From VXNE01 sp965200505 (GTDB lineage Bacteria; Pseudomonadota; Gammaproteobacteria; Pseudomonadales; Azotimanducaceae), in assembly GCA_965200505.1 (NCBI GenBank), contig OZ241343.1:1984001-2048000 (forward strand): a stretch of 64,000 nt of DNA, written 5' to 3'. Shown piece after piece: positions 41,481 through 48,823 of this stretch (positions within the stretch are counted from its first letter, which is position 1; the number at the start of each line of letters is the position of its first letter). The translations under genes and the position numbers were made by a program. The notes under the pieces are model-generated. The model made no database searches. It had not been told where the DNA came from and saw only the letters and a list, made by a program, of their open reading frames with translations.

Positions 41481-42940
41481 ACAAGCCCCACCGCCTGGTG
41501 TTGCCGGCGGGGTTGAAGGCTCAACTCGACCAACACCTGTTCCCCGGCGACGGCGACGAACATGGAGCCGTCATCCTCGCTGGCGTGGCAGAGACGACAC
41601 GCGAAGTGCGCCTCCTGGCGCGCGAGGTGCGCTTGGCCAAGGACGGCCGTGACTATGTGCCCGGCAAACGGGGCTACCGCATGCTGCGGGCCGAATTCAT
41701 TACCCACCATGTCCTGCAGGCGAGAGACGAGCGGTTGGCGTATCTCGCCGTCCACAATCATGGCGGTACGGATGCGGTTGGATTCTCTGCGGTCGACCTC
41801 CGCTCCCACGAGCGCGGGTACCCGGCGCTGCTTCAGATCGTGGACGGGATGCCCGTTGGCGCGGTGGTGTTCGCCAAGAAGGCGGCCGCCGGAGACATCT
41901 GGAAGCCGGACGGAAGCCGGGCTCCCTTGGACTGTACCGTCGTCGTTGGACCTCGCCGTCAGATACTCACACCTCGGCCCGTCAGCCGAGACGCTAACCC
42001 GGACCCGCGCTACGACCGTCAGATTCGGCTCTTCGGCGACCGGGGACAGCACATTCTCTCCAAAGCGAAGGTGGCGATCATTGGGCTTGGCGGTGCCGGT
42101 TCACTGCTCGCGGAGGTCATTGGCCGTCTAGGGGTTGGCCGTTTCGTCATCGTTGACCCAGACCGCGTCGAGCGGACCAACCTGCCGCGACTGGTCGGCG
42201 CGAGTAGGCGGGACGCATCGCCGAAGTGTTTGGGGGGAACGCCACCCCATCCCCTGCTGCGTTCGCTCGCGCAGGCGCTGTCGAAACGCAAGACGTCCCT
42301 CGCCAAGCGCAATATCCGTCGTGCCCATCGAGAGGCACGGGTGCGTGCGATCACGTCCGACATCGTTGAGCCCAACGTAGCAGCAGAGCTGGTTGATTGT
42401 GACTTCATCTTCTTGGCGGCGGACACCATGAGGGCTAGGAGCGTCTTCAACGCCCTTGTTCACCAGTACCTGATTCCCGGCGTCCAAGTTGGCGCAAAGG
42501 TCGTTCCCGACCGGGCCGGTGGTGTGGCCGACGTTTACGCCGTTAGCCGACCGGTCACGGCGGAGTCAGGCTGCCTCCAGTGCAACAACTTCATCAACGC
42601 GGCCAAATTGCAGGAAGAGTCGCTGTCTGAAGAAGAGCGACGTTCTCAGCGCTACGTTGACGACGACGAAGTGGTCGCGCCGAGCGTGATCACCCTCAAC
42701 GCCAGCGCCACTGCACAGGCCGCCAACGACTTCCTCTTCTACATGACAGGACTTGCCGCCCAAGACGCATCGCAAGACTATCTTCGGTACTGCCCCACGC
42801 ATCGGAAGTGGTGGCAGGACAAGCCGAATAGGAAGCCGGATTGCCCGGATTGCGGTCTCGAAAGTCATAGTCGCTTTGGCCGTGGGGACAGTGCTCGCCT
42901 CCCGGTGAAGCTCTCTAGCCGGACTCGGCGTGGCGGATGA
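41462..42940 (+). CDS. JAB deubiquitinase-E1 (ThiF) fusion protein
   Basis: 492 residues. Residues ~10-165 are a JAB/JAMM domain: HGAVILAGV with a Glu just before, then LAVHNHGGTDAVGFSAVD, giving H98, H100 and D112 of the metal site. Residues ~185-450 are an E1/ThiF domain: YDRQIRLFGDRGQHILSKAK, VAIIGLGGAGSLLAEVIG, VIVDPDRVERTNLPRL. Then come CLQCNNFINAAKLQEES and a C-terminal zinc-type cysteine set (YCPTHRKWW, CPDCG). It should adenylate the Ubl and remove it from targets. The pair Ubl-E2 upstream completes an E1-E2-JAB operon like those called BIL or Bub in recent antiphage work. Confidence 0.83.
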   Translation: MAQQSVNKPHRLVLPAGLKAQLDQHLFPGDGDEHGAVILAGVAETTREVRLLAREVRLAKDGRDYVPGKRGYRMLRAEFITHHVLQARDERLAYLAVHNHGGTDAVGFSAVDLRSHERGYPALLQIVDGMPVGAVVFAKKAAAGDIWKPDGSRAPLDCTVVVGPRRQILTPRPVSRDANPDPRYDRQIRLFGDRGQHILSKAKVAIIGLGGAGSLLAEVIGRLGVGRFVIVDPDRVERTNLPRLVGASRRDASPKCLGGTPPHPLLRSLAQALSKRKTSLAKRNIRRAHREARVRAITSDIVEPNVAAELVDCDFIFLAADTMRARSVFNALVHQYLIPGVQVGAKVVPDRAGGVADVYAVSRPVTAESGCLQCNNFINAAKLQEESLSEEERRSQRYVDDDEVVAPSVITLNASATAQAANDFLFYMTGLAAQDASQDYLRYCPTHRKWWQDKPNRKPDCPDCGLESHSRFGRGDSARLPVKLSSRTRRGG

Positions 42941-43050
42941 CTTTACGAGATGGTGATGGGGCGATGGCGGCATAGATCGGTGCGGGCTAGGCGGGGGCGC
43001 GGACGCGATCAGGGGCCGAGTGGTCGGGCGGCATGGCCGCTGGATTCGCC

Positions 43051-43078
43051 TTGACAAACCCGAGCCGAGCTCTATGGT
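43051..43078 (+). promoter_or_regulatory. Sigma70-like promoter upstream of the Phd gene
   Basis: TTGACA (43051-43056), 16 nt, then TATGGT (43073-43078). It is ~200 bp before the antitoxin gene at 43280, so a leader would be included. The rest of 42941-43279 has the hairpin at 43140-43160 and a 44-codon frame (43128-43262) that is not supported. Confidence 0.5.
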
Positions 43079-43139
43079 CAGCCATACTAGAACCCATCGA
43101 GCGCTCCCAGACATTCCCGAGGACACGATGCGCTTGATC

Positions 43140-43160
43140 GAAGCACCCCGGGGGTGCTTC
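43140..43160. terminator. Near-perfect hairpin in the leader of the Phd gene
   Basis: Ten-base arms around a single base (GAAGCACCCC on one side, GGGGTGCTTC on the other) lie 60 bp after the promoter; CTTTTCC comes 12 bp later. It may be a terminator or attenuator. Confidence 0.4.
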
Positions 43161-43279
43161 GGTGCCCCCGCACTTTTCCGGCCACGGTACGAGACCCTGA
43201 TGACCGAACCATCAGTTGAACATCGTGACACCTCTCAAAATTTCCGTTCTTCCTGTACCTAACGATCTAAGGACGCACG

Positions 43280-43564
43280 ATGCTCCGCGAGACGAGCTAC
43301 ACCCAAGCGCGGCGAAACCTAGCAGCGTTGCTGGACCAAGTGACGGAGACCCGCGAGCCGGTGCTGATCCAGCGGCGTGGCCGAGAGGCCGTCGCGCTGA
43401 TCGCCGCCGATGAACTTGCCGGATGGTTCGAGACCGCCCACCTGCTCCGGTCGCCGGAGAACGCGCGCCGGCTGCTCGCAGCCAGCGAGCGGGCCGAAGC
43501 CGGCTTGGGCGAGACGATGAACCCGGAAGACTTGCGACAGCGGTTCGGCTTATTGCAACGATGA
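43280..43564 (+). CDS. Phd/YefM family antitoxin, apparently without toxin
   Basis: 94 residues. The N-terminal SYTQARRNLAALLDQVTETR, VLIQRRGREAVALIAADELA is the DNA-binding Phd/YefM fold, and WFETAHLLRSPENARRLLAA is the toxin-binding tail found with YoeB/RelE partners. No YoeB-like gene follows; the next 65 bp lead into the converging kinase pseudogene. It is likely an orphan, possibly protecting against a toxin encoded elsewhere. Confidence 0.78.
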   Translation: MLRETSYTQARRNLAALLDQVTETREPVLIQRRGREAVALIAADELAGWFETAHLLRSPENARRLLAASERAEAGLGETMNPEDLRQRFGLLQR

Positions 43565-43630
43565 CGAGACGTGTTCTTCCTTGCCGCGCTACCACTACTG
43601 AATAGCGGTCAACGCCAGCGCGGCCATCTT

Positions 43631-44471
43631 TCACCCTGGCACCTTGGCCCCAAAGTCCGCTACCAGTTCACCCACCGATGCGTGGCGCTGTCGCGGCTCG
43701 TGAGCACAAGCCCGCCTAGCCACCGGCGCTGCCCGTTCGCCGAGATACATGGATATCACGCGCCCCAGATTGAACACCGTGGTTCGCTCGTCGATGGTGC
43801 GGCCCTTCTCGAACTCCTCCGGTGCCATGAAGCGCGTTGAACCGAACATTCGCCCCATCGTGTTCTCGTAGGGGCCTTGGTGGTAGTGGTCTAGGTCGAA
43901 AACCGTCAGGCGCTTGGCGGCGAAGTCGTAGATCAGGCAGCCGTCGTAGAAGTCCCCCGCCACCCAGCCGCGGGCGGCGAGTGCCACATGCAGTTCCAGC
44001 AGCGTGTTGACGACGGCATGCCGCTCCCCGAACGGCAACCGCAGGAACCGCTGGCCAGCGGACGCCGGGTCTTCCCGCCGCTCGCGTGGCGCATGCAGGT
44101 GCTCACCGCTGGCGAACATGTAGAACAGCAGCGGCCCCCCAGGTGGACTCACGAGAACCCATGAACTCCGCCAAGGCTGGATGATGAACACTCCGAGCGA
44201 GGCGTTCGGCGTTCGCCAAGAGCGCCACCCGCTCGGCGTGGCGCAGCGGCAGGCCAACGCTGGCCGGTGCCCCCGCTGTCTTGACGAAGTAGCGCTGGCC
44301 GGCGATCTCCACGCCGAACGAGATGTTGCCGGAATCCTGCTGGTCGAATCGGGTGAAGATGCGACCGCAAGCCTCCAAGATTTGCTGCGGGGTCAGGCGT
44401 TCGGAACCGCTGGCCAGTTGGGAACACTCAGAAGGCGCCGCTGCGGGCCGGCGGTCGCTGGGGAAGCCCAT
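43631..44471 (-). pseudogene. Serine/threonine protein kinase-like gene broken by a frameshift
   Basis: From ATG at 44471 one frame reads NISFGVEIAGQRYFVKTAGA (ATP-site Lys) to HHPALAEF. A second frame then continues WVLVSPPGGPLLFYMFASGE, ALAARGWVAGDFYDGCLIYD (catalytic loop region), LTVFDLDHYHQGPY (DFG-like DLD), and TRFMAPEEFEKG (APE). The shift lies at about 44160, where one base is missing or two are extra. The two halves together make one ~275-residue kinase domain. It could be a sequencing error; otherwise the gene is dead. Confidence 0.72.
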
Positions 44472-44525
44472 ACGCTTGGTCTCCGATCTCAGAGTGACTT
44501 CCGCGCCGGCTAGCCTAGCCGCCGC

Positions 44526-44633
44526 TCACTCGAAAGGATCTTGCACACGCAACTCGCAGTACAGCGAGAAGTCCCGGTCTTGCGTGAGCAGCGCCTCCAC
44601 GCCGTGGGCGACGCCACTACACGCTTGCATTCT
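44526..44633 (-). pseudogene. C-terminal remnant of a PIN-domain toxin
   Basis: The last 35 codons read GVEALLTQDRDFSLYCELRV then QDPFE and a stop. This is the usual PIN-domain ending with the last Asp (TQDRDF). Nothing upstream in any frame continues the domain, so the N-terminal two thirds are lost. Confidence 0.6.
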
Positions 44634-44682
44634 ACGTCTGAGCCCCCACATTCAGCTATCCATACCTAACGAAGTACACAAC

Positions 44683-44907
44683 ATGCCTGACAACAAGCGA
44701 ATCAAACGCCCCCTCGACAACAAACTTATTGACATTGAAGACCCAAGCGAAGTAAAGAATTGGTGTCGTTCTCTTGGATGCACGAAGAAGAGGCTTAAGG
44801 CGGCCGTCAAAGCCGTTGGCCCGTCAGCGGCCAAGGTGCGGCAGTGGCTCAAGGGGCGGGAGGCGGCTGACCGAGACGACCGCGGCCCCCGATCTACGGG
44901 CCGCTAA
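44683..44907 (+). CDS. DUF3606 family protein
   Basis: 74 residues. PLDNKLIDIEDPSEVKNWCR, SLGCTKKRLKAAVKAVGPSA, KVRQWLKG matches the short DUF3606 family (D-x-x-D-P-x-E-x-x-W). Function unknown. Its TAA stop overlaps the ATG of the next gene, so the two form a unit. The stretch 44634-44682 before it is unusually AT-rich. Confidence 0.7.
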   Translation: MPDNKRIKRPLDNKLIDIEDPSEVKNWCRSLGCTKKRLKAAVKAVGPSAAKVRQWLKGREAADRDDRGPRSTGR

Positions 44908-45335
44908 TGGAACCTCCGCGTGAACCGCTACCGCTTGTCTGGCACCGGCACGGGCGGCTAACGGTCACGGCCGCGAAACTCGCAGGGGACGCCGGCGATG
45001 GCGCTCAAGCGCTGTGCATGGTGCGCTCTAGCGATGGGCGCTCGATCATGCTCGCTTGCACCGAAGATGGGCGCGAAGCCGTGGCCAGATTGCTGCGGGG
45101 CGATGGACGGCCCTCCGACGAGCGGCCACGCGAAGTGATTTGGCCGGCCGAGGATATGCAGGCCGAGGCCGACGCGCTCGTACTAGAGGACGGCGTTGGT
45201 CACGGGGAAGGCGGCCAAGCGGTATGCGTTGTGCGTTTCGGCGACACGATGCGAGTGGCTGTGTCAAAAGGCGATGACGCTGGGCGCGGGCTTGGCCTCA
45301 TATCCGCCTGTCAACGCTCTCTAGCTGACGGGTAG
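44907..45335 (+). CDS. Hypothetical protein coupled to the DUF3606 gene
   Basis: 142 residues, unrecognised. It starts MEPPREPLPLVWHRHGRLTV and is mostly acidic with two beta-rich halves that look alike: GAQALCMVRSSDGRSIMLAC and GQAVCVVRFGDTMRVAVSKG. This suggests an internal duplication of an ~80-residue unit. No signal peptide or membrane segment. ATG overlaps the previous stop by one base. Confidence 0.5.
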   Translation: MEPPREPLPLVWHRHGRLTVTAAKLAGDAGDGAQALCMVRSSDGRSIMLACTEDGREAVARLLRGDGRPSDERPREVIWPAEDMQAEADALVLEDGVGHGEGGQAVCVVRFGDTMRVAVSKGDDAGRGLGLISACQRSLADG

Positions 45336-45359
45336 GGTGGCCACGCAGCCAAGCCGGCC

Positions 45360-45443
45360 CTAGGCGGTGGCGTGTGCCTGTTCGCCCACCTGCGCTTCCC
45401 GCCGATGCGCGTACACGAGCAGGTTGGTGTCCACGGCGATCAC
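45360..45443 (-). pseudogene. VapC toxin reduced to its first 27 residues
   Basis: GTG at 45443 overlaps the VapB stop. The frame reads VIAVDTNLLVYAHRREAQVG (first PIN Asp) and then stops at 45360. A normal PIN toxin has ~130 residues. The toxin is dead while its antitoxin remains whole. Confidence 0.75.
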
Positions 45444-45685
45444 GGTGCGCCGGAGCCGCCGTAGATCAGTTCGCGCAGTTCGGGCCAGGAGTACGTCGCC
45501 AAGGGGTCTGGCGCGTTGGCGTCGCCCACACGCAAGTCCGGCAGCTTGTACTGGCTGGGGCCGGCGGTAACGAGCACGCGGCGAAGGCCCTCTTCCACGA
45601 TGGCGCGCAACGGCCGCCCCGTTTCCTTCGCGTGTCGCTTCGCACGGATGAGCAGCTCTTCGTGGATGTCCAAAGTCGTCTTCAT
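45440..45685 (-). CDS. vapB: VapB-type antitoxin with a broken partner
   Basis: 81 residues from ATG at 45685 (MKTTLDIHEELLIRAKRHAK). The N-terminal part is a ribbon-helix-helix/VapB domain ending VEEGLRRVL, and the tail SQYKLPDLRVGDANAPDP with WPELRELIYGG is toxin-binding. The adjacent vapC is cut after 27 codons. Confidence 0.78.
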   Translation of the reverse strand: MKTTLDIHEELLIRAKRHAKETGRPLRAIVEEGLRRVLVTAGPSQYKLPDLRVGDANAPDPLATYSWPELRELIYGGSGAP

Positions 45686-45926
45686 GGGTGCCATTCTAGC
45701 CATATAGACCAATATGGGGCAGCCGTACACGCGGAGAACATTGGCGTCTGCCGCTCGTTCCACCAGCTTGCCGCCGGTGCGCAGCCACCGGTTCGGGCCC
45801 CAGAACCGTCAAGGTGTAGTATCCGGCTTCTGCGGAGGCATGAAGCGGGCAGATGGCGAGAGCGTTCCATCGAGGCGAGCCTTGGGCCATGCCCGGCAGC
45901 ACCATCGCCACCGCGAGCACATTGCA

Positions 45927-47348
45927 TTGACGACGAGCAGCACAGCGGCGGCCGGCAACAGCGGCGGTCTCGAACGGCTGCCGGTCGGCACGGTGGCCGC
46001 CTACGGCATGCCGGCGGTTGGCGCTGGCTACATGTATCTGCTGGTCGGCCTCTACGTGATGAAGTTCTCCACGGACGTGCTGTTGATCTCGCCGTTGGTG
46101 ATGGGGCTGATCTTCAGCGCATCAAGGGTGTGGGATGCCGTCTCAGACCCGTTGGTGGGCTACCTCTCAGACCGCACCCGGTCTCGCTTCGGCCGCCGCC
46201 GCACATGGATGGCAGCCAGCGTGGTGCCCATCGGCGCGTTGTTCGTGATGATCTTCGCCCCACCGCCAACGCTCACCGGCGCCTCGCTGATCGCGTGGAT
46301 GGCAGTCGCCGTGATCGGCTTCTATTCCGTGATGACCGTGTTCTTCGTGCCGCATCTCTCGCTCGGCGCGGAACTCTCCACCAACTACCACGAGCGCAGC
46401 CGCCTGTTCGGCTACCGCCACGGCTTCTTCACCTTCGGCTACATCTCCTCCCTGGTGACGATGCAGTTGCTGATCGGCTTTGAAGCCGATGGCAGCGAGA
46501 CGGTGCGCCACTGGGCGCTGCTGCTCTCCATTCCAGCCTGTGTGGGCATGGCCGCGCTGGTGCTGTTCGCCGTGGCGAAGCTGCGCGAACGCCCGGAGTT
46601 CCAAGGGCGCGTCGGCACCAGCCCGCTGCGCGCCTTCGCGGACGTTTGGCGCAACGAACACTCGCGCCTGCTCATCATCGTCACGTTGATCGAGAACATC
46701 GGCTCCGCGGCCATCGGTGCGCTGACGCTCTACGTCACCCAGTATGTGGTGGGCGCCCCGCACATGGGGCCGGCGGTGATTCTGGCCTACATGATCCCGT
46801 CCGCCTTTTCCGTGCCGCTGTGGATTCCGCTTTCGCGGCGCATCGGCAAAGTGCGGCTGTGGATGTATTCGATGATCGGCACCGGCCTCTCCTTCGGCGG
46901 CATGTTCGCGCTGCCCTTCCTGCCACCCGAATGGCGCTTGGGCACCATGTTCGTGTTCGCCGCCTTCGCCGGCTTGGCCGCCGGCTGCGGCGGCACCGTC
47001 GGCCCGTCCGTGCAGGGCGACGTGATCGACTACGACGAGCACCTCACCGGCGAACGCAAGGAAGGTTCCTACTTCGCGGCGTGGAACTTCGTGTACAAGA
47101 GCGCCGTAGGCATCATGCTGGCGCTCACCGGCTTCGTGCTGGACTTCTCCGGCTTCGTGCCCAATCAACCGCAAGCGCTCTCGACACAAGTTTGGATCGT
47201 GGGCCTGTACGGCCTGTTCCCGCTGATCTGCTACGCCATCGGCGCGGCGCTGTTCTCGCGCTTCAAGCTGAACGAGGCGGCGTATGCGGAGATACGGCGG
47301 AAGTTGGATGGGGGGGAGGATGGTCCAGAGTCGTTGGTGGGTGGTTAG
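45927..47348 (+). CDS. MFS transporter, GPH (glycoside-pentoside-hexuronide:cation symporter) family
   Basis: 473 residues from TTG at 45927 (LTTSSTAAAGNSGG). The first helix region LPVGTVAAYGMPAVGAGYMY needs a start at or before this point. About 12 helices. GPH features are KFSTDVLLISPLVMGLIFSA, RVWDAVSDPLVGYLSDRTRS and RFGRRRTWM between helices 2 and 3, and DVIDYDEHLTGERKEGSYFA in the second half. These carry sugars or related solutes with Na+ or H+. The substrate is unknown. The start codon is uncertain because no clear Shine-Dalgarno site is seen. Confidence 0.85.
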   Translation: MTTSSTAAAGNSGGLERLPVGTVAAYGMPAVGAGYMYLLVGLYVMKFSTDVLLISPLVMGLIFSASRVWDAVSDPLVGYLSDRTRSRFGRRRTWMAASVVPIGALFVMIFAPPPTLTGASLIAWMAVAVIGFYSVMTVFFVPHLSLGAELSTNYHERSRLFGYRHGFFTFGYISSLVTMQLLIGFEADGSETVRHWALLLSIPACVGMAALVLFAVAKLRERPEFQGRVGTSPLRAFADVWRNEHSRLLIIVTLIENIGSAAIGALTLYVTQYVVGAPHMGPAVILAYMIPSAFSVPLWIPLSRRIGKVRLWMYSMIGTGLSFGGMFALPFLPPEWRLGTMFVFAAFAGLAAGCGGTVGPSVQGDVIDYDEHLTGERKEGSYFAAWNFVYKSAVGIMLALTGFVLDFSGFVPNQPQALSTQVWIVGLYGLFPLICYAIGAALFSRFKLNEAAYAEIRRKLDGGEDGPESLVGG

Positions 47349-47365
47349 GCTCGGTTCTAGCGGCC

Positions 47366-47612
47366 ATGGTCGAAACCGTTGACGACGCCATCGCCGAAGC
47401 GCACCATGCCCTCAAGGCGTGGAGAGCCGCGGAAAAAGCGGGATCGAGGCAGGTTGCCCGTGCCGAAGAGCTACAGAGGCCAGTTCGTGCATGGCATTCC
47501 AAGATGCCTGCGCCGGCGGCTGGCGATACGTGCCGCACCGGAGGGCGCGAGCTTGAACCGGTTGGCAGCGACCTTTTCCCGCTCACGGGTTAGCCGAAGG
47601 CGGCCGGGCTGA
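47366..47612 (+). pseudogene. HicB family antitoxin broken by a frameshift
   Basis: ATG at 47366 gives ETVDDAIAEAHHALKAWRAA, the middle of HicB. The matching C-terminal YRGQFVHGIPRCLRRRLAIR and GASLNRLAATFSRS is in the +1 frame. The shift lies between about 47440 and 47480. The N-terminal part of the RNase H-like domain is also missing. Confidence 0.6.
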
Positions 47613-47651
47613 ACCGCAACGGAGCGATGGCCAGTGCGTTGGACGACGTGC

Positions 47652-47717
47652 AAACGCGACGTGTTCCTGCGCAGATTGCGGCGGCTGGGCTTTGTGTGGC
47701 GGCTCTTTGGCGCGTGA
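47652..47717 (+). pseudogene. Possible HicA toxin remnant
   Basis: The frame KRDVFLRRLRRLGFVWRLFG, then a stop, resembles the first helix of HicA/YcfA toxins. It is short and next to the broken HicB. The call is weak. The remaining bases to 47955 hold a 61-codon frame (47754-47939) of no known family. Confidence 0.3.
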
Positions 47718-47955
47718 CGGCAAAGAGCGTGGGCTAGACAGGAGTTAGGCTGCATGACACTGGACTGGGGACACGGCAGGCACTACGCTGAGACGTCATC
47801 AGATGGCACTATTGATTCCGATAATCGTCTCTATACTCACTGGGTTCGCGCTTTGGAGAGCGTCCAACGCGATACAAAAGGTGCAGTGACGAGAGCAAAA
47901 GACAAATGGGAACATCATCATTCGAGACCGGCTGCGTAACGAAACCGGCCTCCGG

Positions 47956-48801
47956 TTGACGATCGGAGATCGGGCACAATCCGTCCCGATTAGAGTGGTT
48001 GACGGCCTGCCGGAGCCATTTCTGAGGGTGATAGAGCAGTTCGCAGATGCTGAGTGGGCGATTCTAAACGAGGCAACCCTTCGGAACGTCGCAAGAGGTA
48101 CGGAATACATGAGAGAAATGCATCACTTGGTTCATCGCCGCTGGCCAGAACGAGCGGGACCAGCCACGCCGACGGAAATACAGCGCGTTGGTGAAACTGC
48201 TCAGGCATGGATGGACTTGATAGAAGAACTGCGGGCTGCGGATCAGATCATCGGTATCAACGAAGATGTTCTTGGCGCATACTTTTACAAAATCCCCGAG
48301 GTCCATCTCTATTGGGTTGCTCTTGGAATTGCGGCTAGGTTGATTGATGTATCTATCGAGTCGCTTACGGTTGTTATTTTAGCGCACGAGCTTGGCCATG
48401 CCTATACACATTTGGGGTACGATATCGATGACCTCCGATGGGACAGTGAGCTCTTTGCCCGGACAGACATACATGTTGTCGAAGGATTGGCCCAGTTTTA
48501 CACGAACGTAGTTTGTGAACACTTGACAGGACGCATCCCCGAAACCAAGAGTGCTTTCGAGAGGCTCTTGGAGAAGCAAGGCTCCGCATATACATCCTTT
48601 CGGGATTGGCTTCCTTCGCAGACTGAGGGAAACGGAGAACGCGGCAGTAGCGGGGAAGTTATTCGTGCGAGCATGATTGAATGTCGGAGAGCCGGTATCG
48701 AAAGCGAGGAGCGCTTCCAGGAGGCGATTGGCCGGCACCGCCAGGAGATTCAAAACAAAACAGGGACTCGGGCCGGAAATGCGTCATGGCGCGGGCGCTG
48801 A
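47956..48801 (+). CDS. HExxH zinc-metallopeptidase-like protein
   Basis: 281 residues read from TTG at 47956; the frame is open from 47890 with no better start, so the 5' end may be damaged. The core SLTVVILAHELGHAYTHLGY has HExxH, and DIHVVEGLAQFYTNVVCEHL provides a downstream Glu 40 residues later, a common gluzincin spacing. The rest is helical. It is richer in A/T than neighbours, as is the converging DUF262 gene, suggesting one transferred block. I do not recognise a narrower family. A defence role is inferred from position. Confidence 0.6.
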   Translation: MTIGDRAQSVPIRVVDGLPEPFLRVIEQFADAEWAILNEATLRNVARGTEYMREMHHLVHRRWPERAGPATPTEIQRVGETAQAWMDLIEELRAADQIIGINEDVLGAYFYKIPEVHLYWVALGIAARLIDVSIESLTVVILAHELGHAYTHLGYDIDDLRWDSELFARTDIHVVEGLAQFYTNVVCEHLTGRIPETKSAFERLLEKQGSAYTSFRDWLPSQTEGNGERGSSGEVIRASMIECRRAGIESEERFQEAIGRHRQEIQNKTGTRAGNASWRGR

Positions 48802-48823
48802 CATCGGGCCGCGTAAGGCTGAA

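Noticed and set aside
43128..43262. 44-codon small frame downstream of a promoter
   Set aside because: It crosses a strong hairpin, has odd composition and no homology I can name; better seen as a leader.
47310..47316. Run of 7 G near the end of the MFS gene
   Set aside because: Too short compared with the G13-G20 tracts and located at a variable C-terminus.
47754..47939. 61-codon frame before the metallopeptidase gene
   Set aside because: No domain and no clear start signal; it may be a damaged 5' part of the next gene but this cannot be shown.
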